From NCBI RefSeq assembly GCF_000426065.1, contig NZ_KE384491.1:62001-126000 (forward strand): a DNA stretch of 64,000 bases, read 5' to 3'. Made by a program: the position numbers and the translations under genes. Every line of letters starts with the position of its first letter. Within the stretch, counting starts at the first letter, position 1. This document shows, piece by piece, positions 19,559 through 27,752 of this stretch. The notes under the pieces were generated by a model. That model saw only the letters and a program-made list of their open reading frames with translations, did no database searches and was not told the DNA's origin. This stretch comes from Mycobacterium sp. URHD0025. GTDB taxonomy: Bacteria > Actinomycetota > Actinomycetes > Mycobacteriales > Mycobacteriaceae.

Positions 19559-20467
19559 ATGCCGCCCGCCGCATCGCCAGTCCCGGACTGTCCCGAAGAC
19601 GACACACGATGGCGCGTGGCGGGCGAACGGATACAGACCCTGCTCGATGCCAGCGCCGCAGGCGGTACCGCGGCGCGCGATCGGGCTGAGCAACTGGTGC
19701 GCGAGGTCACCGATCTCTACGGTGCCGGTCTGGACCGGATGCTGCGCACGGCAACTACCGCCGATCCCGGCCTGGCAGAGGCGTTCGCCGGTGACGATCT
19801 GATCGCCAGCCTGCTGTTGGTGCACGGATTGCATCCGCATCCCGTCGAGCGGCGCATCGCCGACGCTCTCGACGGGGTCCGGCCGTACCTCGGCTCCCAC
19901 GGCGGTGACGTCCACCTCCTCGAGGTCGACGGCGAGGTGGTCCGGCTGAGTTTCGCCGGAAGCTGCAAGAGCTGCCCGTCTTCGGCGGTGACCCTGGAGC
20001 TCGCGATCGAAGATGCGGTCCGGGCCGCGGCACCGGAAATCTCGTCGATCGAGGTGGTGGAGGCGCCGGCCGACTCGACGCCGAATGTGATACCCGCGCA
20101 GTCACTGCTGAGCCGGGTGCACGCCAACGGGCACCGGCATGCCTCCTGGCAGCCGGTCGCGGCGCTGACCGGGCTCGCACCCGGAGAGGTCGGTGGCTTC
20201 GCGGTCGCGGGCACTGCCGTGCTGGCCTGTCGGATCGGTGACGAGTTCTTCGCCTACCACGATCACTGTGCCAACTGCGCCCAACCGTTCGCGGGGGCGA
20301 CGCTGACCGGGGCAATGCTGCGCTGCCCACAGTGCGGCACCGATTTCGATGTCGTCCACGCGGGGGCCGGCGCGCACGACCCGGGCGGCCCGCACCTGGA
20401 GCCGATTCCGGTTCTGGTGCGCGACGGGGTGCCCACGATGGCGCTGGCCGAGGAGTTCGCGTCGTGA
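19559..20467 (+). CDS. NifU-domain and Rieske-like protein, candidate electron relay of Hhy (HhyE-like)
   Basis: The 302-residue protein has an N-terminal helical part (1-95), a NifU C-terminal-type domain (about 96-170) with the Fe-S motif GSCKSC (Cys136, Cys139), and a Rieske-like beta domain (about 195-275). In that last domain the expected ligands CxH and CxxH are replaced by HCANC (Cys237, Cys240) and CPQC (Cys256, Cys259), 15 residues apart. A standard Rieske [2Fe-2S] centre with two His ligands is therefore not evident. It directly follows hhyL, the position of the Rieske-type relay in other Hhy loci. Electron transfer from HhyS to the respiratory chain is the likely role; this is inferred from context. 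Confidence 0.85.
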   Translation: MPPAASPVPDCPEDDTRWRVAGERIQTLLDASAAGGTAARDRAEQLVREVTDLYGAGLDRMLRTATTADPGLAEAFAGDDLIASLLLVHGLHPHPVERRIADALDGVRPYLGSHGGDVHLLEVDGEVVRLSFAGSCKSCPSSAVTLELAIEDAVRAAAPEISSIEVVEAPADSTPNVIPAQSLLSRVHANGHRHASWQPVAALTGLAPGEVGGFAVAGTAVLACRIGDEFFAYHDHCANCAQPFAGATLTGAMLRCPQCGTDFDVVHAGAGAHDPGGPHLEPIPVLVRDGVPTMALAEEFAS

Positions 20468-21096
20468 CCGGTCCGTTGGACGTCATCGCCCGCATTCGCG
20501 CCAACCGGGGCATGCCCGAGCCGGTCGGTGAGCGCTGTGAAATGTGCTCAGAACCGATCGCCGACCAGCACCAGCATGTGGTGAATGTCGAAGGCCGCCA
20601 GCTGATGTGCGTATGCCGCGGCTGTTATCTGCTGTTCACCGACAGTAACGCCGGGCTGCGTTACCGCGCAGTTCCCGACCGTTACGTGATGTTCCCCGAC
20701 CTCGCCCTCGGCAGGCGCGAATGGGAGTCGCTCCAGATTCCGGTCGGCCTCGCATTCTTCTTCCTGAACTCCGCGCTGAACCGCATGGTGGCGTTCTATC
20801 CCGGCCCCGCCGGTGCCACCGAATCCGAACTCGACCTGGTCACCTGGGAAACCGTCAGGGCCGCCGACCCGAGGGTGGACCTGCTGGCCGAGGACACCGA
20901 GGCGTTGATCGTCCTGATACCGGACGACGAAAACCAGCCGCCGGTATGCCATTTGGTGCCCATCGACGCTTGTTACGAGTTCGTCGGAAGGCTGCGGATG
21001 CTGTGGCGCGGATTCGACGGCGGCCAGGACGTGCGCAATTACATCGACGAATTCTTCGGCACCCTCGAAGAACGCAGCTCAGTGGTGCCGCGATGA
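20464..21096 (+). CDS. Uncharacterised hydrogenase-cluster protein (DUF5947-like)
   Basis: The 210-residue protein starts at GTG 20464, overlapping the previous stop as GTGA, which indicates translational coupling. Near residues 23-51 there are two Cys pairs, CEMC and CRGC, around a short His-containing stretch, a probable zinc-ribbon. The rest is rich in aromatic and acidic residues with no catalytic motif I recognise. It resembles the DUF5947 family found next to group 1h hydrogenases. It is probably an accessory or assembly factor, from context only. Confidence 0.7.
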   Translation: MTGPLDVIARIRANRGMPEPVGERCEMCSEPIADQHQHVVNVEGRQLMCVCRGCYLLFTDSNAGLRYRAVPDRYVMFPDLALGRREWESLQIPVGLAFFFLNSALNRMVAFYPGPAGATESELDLVTWETVRAADPRVDLLAEDTEALIVLIPDDENQPPVCHLVPIDACYEFVGRLRMLWRGFDGGQDVRNYIDEFFGTLEERSSVVPR

Positions 21097-21752
21097 CCAG
21101 CCCTGACACCGAACCGGCCACCGCGGTCACCTTCGCCGTCCTGGAGATCGCACCGGAACCGTATGCCGTGACTCCGATCCTGACCGCTCGGATCGGGGTG
21201 GCCGCCATCGGAGACGATCCGGTGCACGCCATCGCACTGCGCTGCCAGGTCCGCATCGAGCCACTGCGGCGCGACTACACCGATCCGGAAGCGGCCGGAC
21301 TGCTGGACCTTTTCGGGCCGCGCGAACGTTGGAGCTCGACACAGCGCAATTTTCTCTGGCAGCATGGCGCCGCGATGGTGCCCGGTTTCGTCGACACCAC
21401 CCAGGTCGACCTCGCGCTGGATTGCACCTACGACTTCGAGGTCGCGGCCTCGAAGTATCTGCACGCGCTTCGCGAAGGAACGATACCGCTGCAATTCCTT
21501 TTCAGTGGAACCGTTTTCACCCGAGGCACCCGCGGCTTCGCGGTGCAGCAGGTGCCGTGGGATCGCGAGGACCATTTCGAACTTCCGGTCTCGGTGTGGC
21601 AGAACCTCATGGCACAACACTTCCCGAACACCGGTTGGTTGCGGCTGCGACGCGACACCCTCGGCCAACTCACCGCCTACAAGACGCAGCGCGCATTGCT
21701 GTCCTACGACGAAGCGATCGCCTCACTGATGGCGTGCGAGGAAATCCGATGA
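21093..21752 (+). CDS. Uncharacterised hydrogenase-cluster protein (DUF6084-like)
   Basis: The 219-residue protein starts at ATG 21093, overlapping the upstream stop by four bases. It contains alternating hydrophobic and polar strands such as HAIALRCQVRIEPLRRDY and FLFSGTVFTRG that suggest a beta-sandwich. There are no cysteine pairs, signal peptide or membrane helix. It belongs to a family I associate with actinobacterial hydrogenase loci (DUF6084). The function is unknown; a structural or assembly role is only inferred. Confidence 0.68.
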   Translation: MTSPDTEPATAVTFAVLEIAPEPYAVTPILTARIGVAAIGDDPVHAIALRCQVRIEPLRRDYTDPEAAGLLDLFGPRERWSSTQRNFLWQHGAAMVPGFVDTTQVDLALDCTYDFEVAASKYLHALREGTIPLQFLFSGTVFTRGTRGFAVQQVPWDREDHFELPVSVWQNLMAQHFPNTGWLRLRRDTLGQLTAYKTQRALLSYDEAIASLMACEEIR

Positions 21753-23074
21753 GCGGCCGTTGGGAACAAGCCCTCGCGGTGGCGGACGCCGTCCTCTACG
21801 AGGGCTATCTGCTCTACCCGTACCGAGCGAATTCAGCCAAGAATCAATGCCGCTGGCAGTTCGGAGTGCTGGGCCCGACCGGCGCCGAGCGCGCCGGCGT
21901 CGGAGAGGACAGCTCTCTGTCGGCGCAGCTCGTCGTGCGTCCGCAGGACCGCCCGCAGATCACGATCCTGGTCCGGTTCCTGCAGCTGCAGCGCCGATCC
22001 GCGGAACGTCGCCGTGACGACGACACCTTTGAGCCGGTCGGTGAATTCACCGCCGGTGCACGGTCCTGGCTGAGCTGGGACGAGGCGGTGGAACACCAAC
22101 TCGCCTTCGGCCCGTTCGACACCGCCGACCTGGTGGCACCGCAGACACATCCCATTGTCGTCGCGGCCGGAACCGACATCGAAATCGTCGAGGGCGGCCG
22201 GCTCGTTCGTTCACGACGGGAACTGCGCGGCGAGCTGACAATCGCGGCGGAACCCGACGACGGTCTGGTGCGGTTGACGGTGGCGGTACGCAATTGCGCC
22301 CAAGCCGCCGTAGACAAAGAGGAAGCCATTGCGTTGTCGTTCATCGGCACCCACCTGGTCACCGAGGTCACCGAGGGCGAGTTCGTCTCGCTCCTGGAGC
22401 CGGACGAATCCGCCGCCGCAGCGGTGTCACGCTGCACGCGCCACCGCTGCTTCCCAGTGCTGGCCGGGCCGCCCGGCGACCATGGCCTGATGCTGGTGTC
22501 ACCGATCATCCTCTATGACCACCCGGAGATCGCCGACCAGAGCGAAGGCGCCCTCTACGACTCGACCGAGATCGACGAGATCCTGACCCTGAGGATCATG
22601 ACGATGACGGACGAGGAGAAGGCACACGCCCGGGCCACTGACCCGCTGGCGGCGGCGATCATCGATCGGTGTGACTCGATGTCGCCTGACGCGATGCTCA
22701 ATCTGCATGGAGTGCTGCGAGATCCCCACGGCAGGGCCGATTCACCCAGCCTGATCCCAGAGGTTCCCGACGGTATCGGCTGGTGGGACCCAATGGCAGA
22801 CAACGCTGTCGATCCTTCCGTCGACGCCGTGCTGATCAACGGGGTTCGGGTCAGTCGCGGCAGCCGGGTGCGGCTGCACCCCTCCCGCCGTGCCGACGCT
22901 CAGGATCTCTTCTTCGCCGACCGGGTCGCACGGGTGGCCTCGGTCCACGAGGACGTCGAGGGCGAGCGACACGTCGGTGTCGTCATCGACGACGACCCCG
23001 CTGCCGACCTGCACGAGTGGTACGGCCGCTATCTGTACTTCGCACCTGACGAAGTCGAGCCATTGCAGCAGTGA
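21749..23074 (+). CDS. Large uncharacterised hydrogenase-cluster protein
   Basis: The 441-residue protein starts at ATG 21749 with a four-base overlap. It begins with AVADAVLYEGYLLYPYR and contains NQCRWQFGVLGP, SPIILYDHPEIADQSEGALYDSTEIDEILTLR near the middle, and a C-terminal beta-rich region that includes GSRVRLHPSRRADAQDLFF. These phrases are typical of a conserved protein family found only in actinobacterial hydrogenase clusters. No enzyme family is recognisable. The sequence is acidic, with few Cys and no membrane segments. Together with the two genes before it, it forms a translationally coupled block between the electron relay and the maturation genes. Confidence 0.68.
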   Translation: MSGRWEQALAVADAVLYEGYLLYPYRANSAKNQCRWQFGVLGPTGAERAGVGEDSSLSAQLVVRPQDRPQITILVRFLQLQRRSAERRRDDDTFEPVGEFTAGARSWLSWDEAVEHQLAFGPFDTADLVAPQTHPIVVAAGTDIEIVEGGRLVRSRRELRGELTIAAEPDDGLVRLTVAVRNCAQAAVDKEEAIALSFIGTHLVTEVTEGEFVSLLEPDESAAAAVSRCTRHRCFPVLAGPPGDHGLMLVSPIILYDHPEIADQSEGALYDSTEIDEILTLRIMTMTDEEKAHARATDPLAAAIIDRCDSMSPDAMLNLHGVLRDPHGRADSPSLIPEVPDGIGWWDPMADNAVDPSVDAVLINGVRVSRGSRVRLHPSRRADAQDLFFADRVARVASVHEDVEGERHVGVVIDDDPAADLHEWYGRYLYFAPDEVEPLQQ

Positions 23075-23086
23075 GAGGAATTCGAG

Positions 23087-23206
23087 ATGGAAGTCGTGGG
23101 TTGGATAGCCGTTACGGCGGTCGCGGTAGTCGTGATCGCCGGAGTGCTGGTAGGGGTTCGGTCGATTCCCGACGCCCGGCGTTACCTGAAGATGCGACGC
23201 ATGTAG
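23087..23206 (+). CDS. 39-residue single-pass membrane peptide (DUF6893-like)
   Basis: The ATG at 23087 follows an AGAGGA ribosome site by eight bases, and the reading frame ends at TAG 23204-23206. The peptide starts MEVVGWIAV, continues with a Val/Ala-rich transmembrane helix of about 20 residues, and ends with a basic tail (RRYLKMRRM). Orientation by the positive-inside rule puts the C-terminus in the cytosol. It matches the DUF6893 type of small protein seen in actinobacterial hydrogenase clusters. Since HhyS lacks a membrane anchor, this peptide is a candidate for attaching the hydrogenase or its relay to the membrane (inference). Confidence 0.75.
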   Translation: MEVVGWIAVTAVAVVVIAGVLVGVRSIPDARRYLKMRRM

Positions 23207-23214
23207 CAGGTGCG

Positions 23215-23697
23215 ATCACGTCTTCTGTTCTGGTAGCCGGCATCGGCAATATCTTCCTCGGTGACGACGGATTCGGTCCCGAGGTGATGCGCCACGTGCC
23301 GCGGCAACTGGCAGGCCCGCGTGTTCGCCTGTGCGACTACGGCATCCGGGGTATGCACCTGGCCTACGACCTCCTCGACGGCTGGGACGCACTCGTGCTG
23401 GTCGACGCGGTGCCCTGCCGACAACGGCCCGGCGCGCTGCACGTGTTCGAGGCCGATCGCGAAAGCCTGTCTGCAACCTCAGGTCTGGACGCACACGCCA
23501 TGGACCCGGCCGCGGTGTTCGCGAGTCTGAACGCGCTCGGCGGCACTGCCCCGTACACGATCGTGATCGGTTGTGAAGTCGACAACGTCGCCGAGGGCAT
23601 CGGGTTGTCCGAGGCTGTCGCAGCAGCCGTTCCCGACGCCGTAGCCGCCGTGGAAGCTGCCGTGGCCCAACTGTCCACACCGGTACGGGAGGGCTGA
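23215..23697 (+). CDS. Hydrogenase maturation protease (HybD/HycI family)
   Basis: This nickel-dependent endopeptidase removes the C-terminal tail of HhyL after nickel insertion. It shows the N-terminal GIGNIFLGDDGFG motif with the metal-binding Asp, ALVLVDAV, and the central GLDAHAMDP segment with the metal-binding His. The start is unclear. Between the conserved beginning (about 23224) and a TTG at 23101 there is no ATG, GTG or TTG in frame. GTG 23071 and TTG 23101 would place the whole DUF6893 peptide inside this gene in another frame. ATC at 23215 (used here) or CTG at 23230 give normal N-termini but are rare starts. Identity is firm, start is not. Confidence 0.85.
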   Translation: MTSSVLVAGIGNIFLGDDGFGPEVMRHVPRQLAGPRVRLCDYGIRGMHLAYDLLDGWDALVLVDAVPCRQRPGALHVFEADRESLSATSGLDAHAMDPAAVFASLNALGGTAPYTIVIGCEVDNVAEGIGLSEAVAAAVPDAVAAVEAAVAQLSTPVREG

Positions 23698-23700
23698 ATC

Positions 23701-23955
23701 ATGTGCCTGGGAATCCCGGGGCAGGTCGTCCGGATGCTGGAGGGCTACGGCAACCAGCTCGCACTCGTCGACGTCGCGGGCGAACACCGCAAGGTCAACA
23801 TCGGCATGCTGCCGGACGAGACGTTCGCTCCCGGCGACTGGGTGATCATTCACATGGGTTTCGTCGTCGAGAAAACCGACAGCGCCGGTGCCGAGGCAGC
23901 CTTGCAGGGCCTGGAGCTGATGGGCCGGGGACGAGATGCCGAGGCGCCACCATGA
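23701..23955 (+). CDS. hypC: Hydrogenase assembly chaperone HypC (copy 1)
   Basis: HypC (84 residues) begins MCLGIPGQVV, where Cys2 binds the Fe(CN)2CO unit. It carries the iron centre between HypD and the large-subunit precursor. The end is Glu/Gly-rich. It lies three bases after the protease stop, and its stop overlaps the hypF start (ATGA). A second HypC lies at 29540 and a third HypC-like domain at 27018, so this copy may have a specific partner. Confidence 0.95.
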   Translation: MCLGIPGQVVRMLEGYGNQLALVDVAGEHRKVNIGMLPDETFAPGDWVIIHMGFVVEKTDSAGAEAALQGLELMGRGRDAEAPP

Positions 23956-26246
23956 CCGGGCGCCGCCGCCTACGTGTCGGAGTGCACGGAGTCGTCCAGG
24001 GCGTGGGCTTCCGGCCGTTCGTCTACACCACCGCGGCGGCACTCGGGCTGAGCGGCAGCGTGCGCAACGACCCTTCCGGCGCGATCATCGAAATCGAAGG
24101 CAGGGTCGCCGACCTCGACCGATTCCTGCACCGGCTGCGCACCGCCCCTCCCCCGCTGGCGGTCATCGAATCGGTCGACACACAGCCCGTCCCGGTTGCC
24201 GGCGGCACCGGATTCACGATCGCCGACACGTCCAGGGCCGGCGGCGGCCGCACGCTGGCTTCGCCCGACGTCGCAATGTGCACGGAATGCGCTGCCGAGC
24301 AACGCGACCCGGCCAATCGCCGCTATCGGCACGCATTCGTGAACTGCACGAACTGCGGCCCGCGGTTCACGATCATCGCGTCACTGCCCTACGACCGCGG
24401 CTCCACCACCATGGCGGCCTTCGCCATGTGTGCGACCTGCGCTCATGAGTACGGAGATCCCACCGACCGGCGCTTCCACGCTCAGCCCGTGTGCTGTCCC
24501 AACTGCGGCCCCACGTTGCGGTTCCGGGACGGCCACGGCGACCTGGTGGGCGAATCAGGGCTGCAGCGCGCCCGGCAACTGCTGGTCGACGGAAAGATCC
24601 TCGCAGTCAAGGGGATCGGCGGATACCACCTCGCCTGCGATGCCGGGAGCGACACCGCGGTCGCCGAGCTGCGGCGGCGCAAGCGGCGCGGTGACAAGCC
24701 GTTCGCGGTGATGGTGCCCGACCTGACGACAGCGCGAGCCATCGCCGAGGTCGACGCCGCGGCCGCGCGGTTGTTGTGCGGCCCGCAGCGTCCGATCGTT
24801 CTCATGCCCCGCCTTCCAGCCGTGCGAGGTGTCAGGGTCTCGACCGCCGTAGCGCCGTCCAACCCCGACCTCGGGGTCATGCTCGCGTACAGCCCGGTGC
24901 ACACGTTGGTGTTCGGACTGCCCGGTGACGCCCCGGTGCCGCCCGTGCTGGTCATGACATCGGCCAACCGCACCGGCGAGCCGATCTGCTTCATCGATGA
25001 CGATGCGCTGGAACGGCTTTCATCGCTTGCCGACGGCTGGTTGTGGCATGACCGGGAGATCCTGGTCCCCTGTGACGATTCCGTGCTGCGGGTCGTCGAC
25101 GGGGACGAGTTGGCGATCCGTCGATCCCGTGGCTATGCGCCGTTACCTGTCGCCCTGCCGGTATCCGTTCCGCCGACGCTCGCGGTGGGGGCCGACCTGA
25201 AGAACACGCTGGCCATCGCCGAACACAAGTACGCCTGGTTGAGCGCCTACATCGGCGACATGGACGATCTGGCCACGCTGTCGGCGTTCGGGAAAGCGGC
25301 CACCCACCTCGGGTCGTTGACCGGCGTCACACCGGAAACACTTGTCACCGACGCACATCCCGGCTACCGGTCGGCTGACTGGGCACATCGGAATGCCCGG
25401 AGCAGGCCGGTGCGAGCCGTACAGCATCATCACGCCCACATCGCCGCTGTCATGGCCGAGCACGGTCTGGACGGCTCCCGGCAGGTGCTCGGTTTCGCTT
25501 TCGACGGAACCGGCTACGGATCCGACGGCGCCGTATGGGGCGGTGAGGTGCTGCTCGCCGACTACAAGGGCTTCCAGCGGGTCGCCCACCTCAGGTATGC
25601 GCCGCTGGCGGGCGGCGATGTGAGTGTGCTGCGGCCCTACCGGATGGCACTGTCACACCTGTGGGCCGCCGGGATCCCCTGGGATGCCGACCTGCCGCCG
25701 GTTCAGGCATGCCCGGATGACGAACGCCGGGCGCTGGCACATCAGCTGAGAACCGGGACCGGCTGCGTTCCGACGTCCAGCATGGGTCGGCTGTTCGACG
25801 CGGTGTCCGCGCTGATCGGTGTGCGTCAGGTGGTCGCCTACGAGGCTCAGGCCGCGGTCGAGTTGGAGGGGTTGTCACGGAACACTCCAGCAGGCACGTC
25901 GCGGTACGCCTTCGCACTCGATACCGCTCAACAGCCGATGCTGGTCGATCCCGGACCCGTGCTGGCCGCGGTGGTCGAGGACCTGCGCGCCGGTGTCGCG
26001 GCAGCCGTGATCGGTGCGCGATTCCACCGTGCGGTCGCCGACCTGATCGTCGAACTGGCGGCCGAGGATGGGGCCGTGGACCAACCGGTGGCATTGTCCG
26101 GCGGGGTGTTCCAGAATGCCCTGCTGCTGCGACTGGCCCTGGCCGGATTGCGGATGAACGGTTTCCGCGTGATCACCCACCGACAGGTGCCCCCGAACGA
26201 TGGTGGCATCGCGTTGGGACAACTACTCGTGGGGAATGCGGGGTAG
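23952..26246 (+). CDS. hypF: Carbamoyltransferase HypF
   Basis: HypF converts carbamoyl phosphate and ATP to a thiocarbamate on the C-terminal Cys of HypE, the source of the cyanide ligands. The 764 residues run: acylphosphatase domain (GVVQGVGFRPFVY near residue 15), two zinc-finger pairs (CTEC with CTNC, CATC with CPNC, about residues 109-185), YrdC-like domain (KGIGGYHLACDA, near residue 220), and Kae1-like domain (HHHAHIAAVMAEHG near 500 and SGGVFQN near 715). The start overlaps hypC by four bases. Confidence 0.97.
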   Translation: MTGRRRLRVGVHGVVQGVGFRPFVYTTAAALGLSGSVRNDPSGAIIEIEGRVADLDRFLHRLRTAPPPLAVIESVDTQPVPVAGGTGFTIADTSRAGGGRTLASPDVAMCTECAAEQRDPANRRYRHAFVNCTNCGPRFTIIASLPYDRGSTTMAAFAMCATCAHEYGDPTDRRFHAQPVCCPNCGPTLRFRDGHGDLVGESGLQRARQLLVDGKILAVKGIGGYHLACDAGSDTAVAELRRRKRRGDKPFAVMVPDLTTARAIAEVDAAAARLLCGPQRPIVLMPRLPAVRGVRVSTAVAPSNPDLGVMLAYSPVHTLVFGLPGDAPVPPVLVMTSANRTGEPICFIDDDALERLSSLADGWLWHDREILVPCDDSVLRVVDGDELAIRRSRGYAPLPVALPVSVPPTLAVGADLKNTLAIAEHKYAWLSAYIGDMDDLATLSAFGKAATHLGSLTGVTPETLVTDAHPGYRSADWAHRNARSRPVRAVQHHHAHIAAVMAEHGLDGSRQVLGFAFDGTGYGSDGAVWGGEVLLADYKGFQRVAHLRYAPLAGGDVSVLRPYRMALSHLWAAGIPWDADLPPVQACPDDERRALAHQLRTGTGCVPTSSMGRLFDAVSALIGVRQVVAYEAQAAVELEGLSRNTPAGTSRYAFALDTAQQPMLVDPGPVLAAVVEDLRAGVAAAVIGARFHRAVADLIVELAAEDGAVDQPVALSGGVFQNALLLRLALAGLRMNGFRVITHRQVPPNDGGIALGQLLVGNAG

Positions 26247-26250
26247 CTCG

Positions 26251-27021
26251 ATGAGCGTGCAATCGACGCACCGTCTGCCCTCCGGATACGGGTTGTTCGC
26301 CCGCTACGCGTATCCGCCGAACGAGCTCGGGTACTGCGGGCCCACCGGGTCCACTGAACTGCTTCACGAGCCGGCCGAATTGGGCACACACGCCAGGGAG
26401 TTCGACGGCGCGTGGCCGTATCTGGATGCCATCGCAAGGGCAGCCGGCTCGGATCCGCTGGCTCCCGACGTCGTACGCGGCTATTGGGTCGGCGGACCGC
26501 TGCTGGATCGGGTCGACCCGGTCGCATTACTCGCCGAGCTCCAGGGGGCGTTCAAGGGTCAGGTGACCGGGCTGCTCGACGACGTGCACGGGGCCGGCTC
26601 CGCGCTGGCACACCACAGCTTCCACGTGTTCGTCGTCTATCCATGGGTCCGCTTCCTGGAGCGGGATCCGCAGACCGCGCTGCGGGTGCTGCAGAACTGC
26701 CGGATACGTTGGGGCACAGTCACTGCCATCGACGGCGAGCACGTGCTGCTCGACTCCTGCCCACTGGTCGTGGACCGCGGCGACATCCGACTCGGCGCAG
26801 CGGTCACCGAACGGACGCGGTGGAGCCGGGACGGCTCCTCGCTGACTGCCCCGCCGGCACCCGGTGACACCGTGTCAGCGCACTGGGACTGGGTGTGCGA
26901 CACCCTGACCCCCGCCGAGGGCGCCGCGCTGGCCGAAGCGACACGGACCACGCTCCACCTGGTGAACACGATCCGGTCAGGCGTCGGCAGGCAACGAGAA
27001 TCGAAGGGAGGTCGACAATGA
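26251..27021 (+). CDS. Uncharacterised hydrogenase-cluster protein (DUF6390-like)
   Basis: The 256-residue protein begins with GYGLFARYAYPPNELGYCGP, which looks like the conserved core of its family. A helical middle section with DDVHGAGSALAHHSFHVFV follows, then a short beta-rich C-terminal region with CRIRWGTV. The His-rich segment and several Cys could bind metal, but no known motif is complete. It starts four bases after hypF and overlaps the next start as ATGA. It resembles the DUF6390 family reported in actinobacterial hydrogenase loci. The role is unknown. Confidence 0.68.
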   Translation: MSVQSTHRLPSGYGLFARYAYPPNELGYCGPTGSTELLHEPAELGTHAREFDGAWPYLDAIARAAGSDPLAPDVVRGYWVGGPLLDRVDPVALLAELQGAFKGQVTGLLDDVHGAGSALAHHSFHVFVVYPWVRFLERDPQTALRVLQNCRIRWGTVTAIDGEHVLLDSCPLVVDRGDIRLGAAVTERTRWSRDGSSLTAPPAPGDTVSAHWDWVCDTLTPAEGAALAEATRTTLHLVNTIRSGVGRQRESKGGRQ

Positions 27022-27752
27022 CTGTCACCACACCACCGGGCGCACCATTCGTCGACACCGATCTGGCCGCCGATCTGGCCGCCGCGGCACTGGATGTCGC
27101 CCGCAAGTTCCACGATGGCGCAACCCTCTGGGTGATTGCACCCCAATGGGAACCGCATGCGCACCACGTGGCCGTCGAGTTCGTCCATCCGGTGATCGTG
27201 GGCAAGCGGGCGCTGCCTTCGGTCGCGCTGGTCGAACCTGATCCGGTGGCCCAGGCCAGGGTGGCCAGTCAGCCCGGTGACCTCCTGCTGGCGGTGGCCT
27301 CGGCCGACGAGCCCGCGGTGATCGACGCCATGCGGCGGGCGGCCGCCTGGGGAGTGTCGACGGTATGGATCGGGTCCGGACCGAGGCCCCCCGCGGGCGC
27401 CGCGCACCACGTCCTGTGGGTCGACTCAGACAACCCGATGGTGCCGGCCACCGGGCGGTTCGTCTTGATGTATCACCTGCTGTGGGAACTCACCCACGTC
27501 TGCTTCGAACATCCGGGCCTGCTGAAATCCCCTGGCGCGCAGGACACCGAGCAGGCCTGCGTCACGTGCAGCGACGAGGGACGCCTCGCCGAGGTGATCC
27601 TGGCGCCCACCGACTCAAGTGGTCAAGCACTGGTCCGCACCGCCGGTGGTGAGGAATGGGTGGACATCGGGATGCTCGGCGACGTCGCGACCAACGATCT
27701 GGTTCTGGTGCACGCGGGCGCGGCCATGGCGCGACTGAACGAGGTGAACTGA
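27018..27752 (+). CDS. SIS-like domain fused to a HypC-like domain
   Basis: This 244-residue fusion has an N-terminal half (residues 1-170) with the spacing of a GmhA-type SIS fold: GATLWVIAP, a QPGDLLLAVASADEPAVIDAM phosphate-loop region, and MYHLLWELTH near the end. The Gly-Ser-rich binding loops are degenerate, so it may be catalytically dead. From residue 180 a HypC-like domain follows. CVTCSDEGRLAEVI stands where HypC has its N-terminal Cys (Cys181 or Cys184), then WVDIGMLGDV and DLVLVHAGAAMARL. It directly precedes a complete SIS protein. The fusion suggests that an SIS partner acts on, or delivers something to, the HypC-bound iron centre (inference). Confidence 0.82.
   Translation: MTVTTPPGAPFVDTDLAADLAAAALDVARKFHDGATLWVIAPQWEPHAHHVAVEFVHPVIVGKRALPSVALVEPDPVAQARVASQPGDLLLAVASADEPAVIDAMRRAAAWGVSTVWIGSGPRPPAGAAHHVLWVDSDNPMVPATGRFVLMYHLLWELTHVCFEHPGLLKSPGAQDTEQACVTCSDEGRLAEVILAPTDSSGQALVRTAGGEEWVDIGMLGDVATNDLVLVHAGAAMARLNEVN

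Noticed and set aside
17783-19915. A 710-codon open frame antisense to hhyL
   Set aside because: It lies opposite a firmly identified gene with conserved L1 and L2 motifs. It shows no domain and has the composition expected from GC-rich antisense sequence.
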